From: Eubacterium sp.
GTDB taxonomy: Bacteria > Bacillota > Clostridia > Oscillospirales > Acutalibacteraceae
Assembly (NCBI GenBank): GCA_029052085.1
Contig: JAIDJS010000323.1
Coordinates: 1-5,007 of the forward strand
Direction of reading: 5' to 3'
DNA length: 5,007 nucleotides
Part shown: one piece after another, positions 3,590 through 5,007 of the stretch
How the letters are laid out: each line of letters starts with the position of its first letter
How positions within the stretch are numbered: the first letter of the stretch is position 1
Translations under genes and position numbers: made by a program
Notes under the pieces: generated by a model
Databases searched by the model: none
Seen by the model: only the letters and a program-made list of their open reading frames with translations
Told to the model about the DNA's origin: nothing

Positions 3590-5007
3590 ATGATTATTAA
3601 CGCAGCTGAATACGGCATAAAGCCGGGCAGGGAAAACGGAAAAGAATTATCTGTTCTTTTCAAAAAGCTTTCTGAAACGAAAGAGGAGAAAATAGTTGTT
3701 TTTGAAGCAGGAGATTATTTGGTTGATGCCGAAAACTGTGATACGGAAATGCTTTACATAACCAATACAGCCGGCGATAATGAGTATAAATCAGGCGAAA
3801 CACCTCATAAAGCAAAGGTGCTTTTCAATCTTAAAAATATCAGTAATTTGAAGATTGAGGGTAACGGGGCAAGATTTGTTATAAACGGCAAAGTAACCAA
3901 TGCTGCAATCCGGGGCTGTGAAAATATTGAAATAAACGGTATTGAAATTGATTATGACAATCCGGATTTGCATGAGTTGAAGGTTATCGGTATCGGCAAG
4001 CATTATGTTGATTTTGAAGTTGATGAAAACAGCAGATATGAATTCAGAAAAGGCAAATTTTATTTTGTAGGAACAGGATATAAAACGAATCCTCTGAAGG
4101 AATACAGAACAGCATGGCATCTTTCAAGAGTTCGTGCAGAAGACCGCAACACGATTGAAAGGGTAAGAAATATTGTAAGCACTGCCCTGAAAATCAAGGA
4201 TTTAGGCGATAGAAAAATAAGAATTTACTATTTTAAGCCGTTTGGCTTTAAAATGGGCGATATATACTGCTTCTTTGGAAGACGCCGTCAGTATGCTGGC
4301 ATTTTTTCCGATAAAACAAAGAATTTAACGCTTAATAATGTTGCGCAGCGTTTTAATTATTCTCTTTCCTTTGTTGCACAGGATACGGAAAATATTACGC
4401 TTAACGGTCTTGAATTTGCTCCGTCGGATAAAACCGGAAGATTAATGGCTTCCGCTGCTGACTTTCTTCAGGTCTGCATGTGCCGCGGTAAGGTTTCCAT
4501 TACAAACAGCAAATTTGAGGGTGCATGTGATGATTGTCTAAACGTTCACGGGGTGCATTTTAAGATTGCAAGGATTGAAGGCAATACAATTACAGTTAAA
4601 TTTATGCACAAGCAGTCGCATGGCTACAATCCTATCCGTGTAAATGATGAAATTGCGTTTATAGATGTTAAATCCATGCTCGAAAAGGGCAGTTCAAAGG
4701 TTGTTGCATCTAAGCTTATCCATGAAAATGAAATTGAAATCCAGCTGGATAATGTTCAGAATGCAATGGTAGGAGATGTTATTGAGGATGTTTCAGCCTG
4801 TCCTGAGCTTGAATTTAAAAACAATACAATAAACAGAATTGCAACAAGAGCCATTCTTATTACGAACAGACCGAAAACGGTTGTTGAGGGCAATCATTTC
4901 AACAGCAATTCCATGAGCGGAATTCTGCTTTCCGATGATGCGTCAAGCTGGTATGAAAGTGGAATGTGCAAGGAAGTTGTTATTAAGGATAATACGTTTG
5001 ATAACTG
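3590..5007 (+). CDS. GH110-like right-handed beta-helix glycosidase, 3' end outside the window
   Basis: The frame is open from ATG 3590 to the window edge: 472 residues seen, where GH110 proteins are usually near 600. GAAGGAG (3577-3583) lies six bases ahead. The start IINAAEYGIKPG and FEAGDYLV are typical of pectin-lyase-fold proteins, and Asn-rich turns (NLTLNN, NITLNG, SITNSKF, LEFKNNTI, VVEGNHF) mark beta-helix rungs from about 80 to the end. D291 (SAADFLQ) and D314-D315 (CDDCLNVHG) have the 23/24 spacing that I recall for the catalytic D321, D344 and D345 of a characterised GH110 alpha-1,3-galactosidase; H320 follows in the conserved NVHG. By family the substrate would be terminal alpha-1,3-galactose, as in blood-group B glycans, but this is not proven. 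No signal peptide or membrane segment is present and at least nine cysteines occur, so it is probably cytoplasmic. It is likely transcribed with the upstream glycosylase gene; a weak TATAAA at 3568-3573 lacks a good -35. Confidence 0.75.
   Translation, partial: MIINAAEYGIKPGRENGKELSVLFKKLSETKEEKIVVFEAGDYLVDAENCDTEMLYITNTAGDNEYKSGETPHKAKVLFNLKNISNLKIEGNGARFVINGKVTNAAIRGCENIEINGIEIDYDNPDLHELKVIGIGKHYVDFEVDENSRYEFRKGKFYFVGTGYKTNPLKEYRTAWHLSRVRAEDRNTIERVRNIVSTALKIKDLGDRKIRIYYFKPFGFKMGDIYCFFGRRRQYAGIFSDKTKNLTLNNVAQRFNYSLSFVAQDTENITLNGLEFAPSDKTGRLMASAADFLQVCMCRGKVSITNSKFEGACDDCLNVHGVHFKIARIEGNTITVKFMHKQSHGYNPIRVNDEIAFIDVKSMLEKGSSKVVASKLIHENEIEIQLDNVQNAMVGDVIEDVSACPELEFKNNTINRIATRAILITNRPKTVVEGNHFNSNSMSGILLSDDASSWYESGMCKEVVIKDNTFDN

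Noticed and set aside
3791..4120. Leftward open frame inside the GH110-like gene
   Set aside because: It is antisense to a continuous 472-codon frame, its translation is an unrecognisable Ile/Phe/Cys-rich sequence, and it lacks context.

Overview
The window looks like a low-GC Firmicutes chromosome, most likely a gut Clostridia (Oscillospiraceae/Ruminococcaceae-like). The reasons are AT-rich intergenic DNA with consensus sigma-A promoters, strong AGGAG-type ribosome sites, a clostridial-style G5/3D cell-wall protein with a Cys-x-Cys-x2-Cys-Cys motif, PduL used as a phosphotransacylase, and a family-4 Fe-S uracil-DNA glycosylase. Genus and species cannot be read from this sequence.

The first 51 bases are not biological. 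They match the Illumina Nextera i5 adapter: end of the P5 segment, an 8-base index, the read-1 segment and the Tn5 mosaic end. There are four mismatches, all G to T. The window therefore starts at a contaminated contig end, and genomic sequence begins at about 52.

Layout. 52-254: non-coding, very AT-rich then hairpin-rich. 253-280: terminator, then a leftward gene (289-1512) for a secreted cell-wall protein with N-terminal DUF348-type repeats, a G5 domain and a C-terminal 3D domain. It has a perfect TTGACA-N17-TATAAT promoter (1668-1696) and a leader of about 149 nt with several hairpins. 1697-1995: non-coding, with four exact copies of an 8-mer. 1996-2151: a rightward tRNA-Arg(CCU) unit with its own perfect consensus promoter and terminator. 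2185-2216: hairpin, then the leftward pduL phosphotransacylase gene (2240-2827). 2828-2977: divergent promoter region with touching -35 boxes. Rightward from there are a family-4 uracil-DNA glycosylase (2978-3541) and, 48 nt downstream, a gene (3590 to beyond 5007) for a right-handed beta-helix protein resembling GH110 alpha-galactosidases, cut by the window end.

The genes do not form one obvious pathway. They cover cell-wall remodelling, translation, acyl-CoA/acyl-phosphate exchange, DNA repair and probably glycan processing. The glycosylase and GH110-like genes are likely co-transcribed because of the short gap and lack of a terminator between them. The points that stand out are the adapter, the structured leader of the 3D gene, the repeated 8-mer between the 3D-gene and tRNA promoters, and a GH110-like protein with no export signal and cysteines flanking its predicted catalytic aspartates. 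I see no CRISPR array, insertion sequence, prophage gene or defence system.
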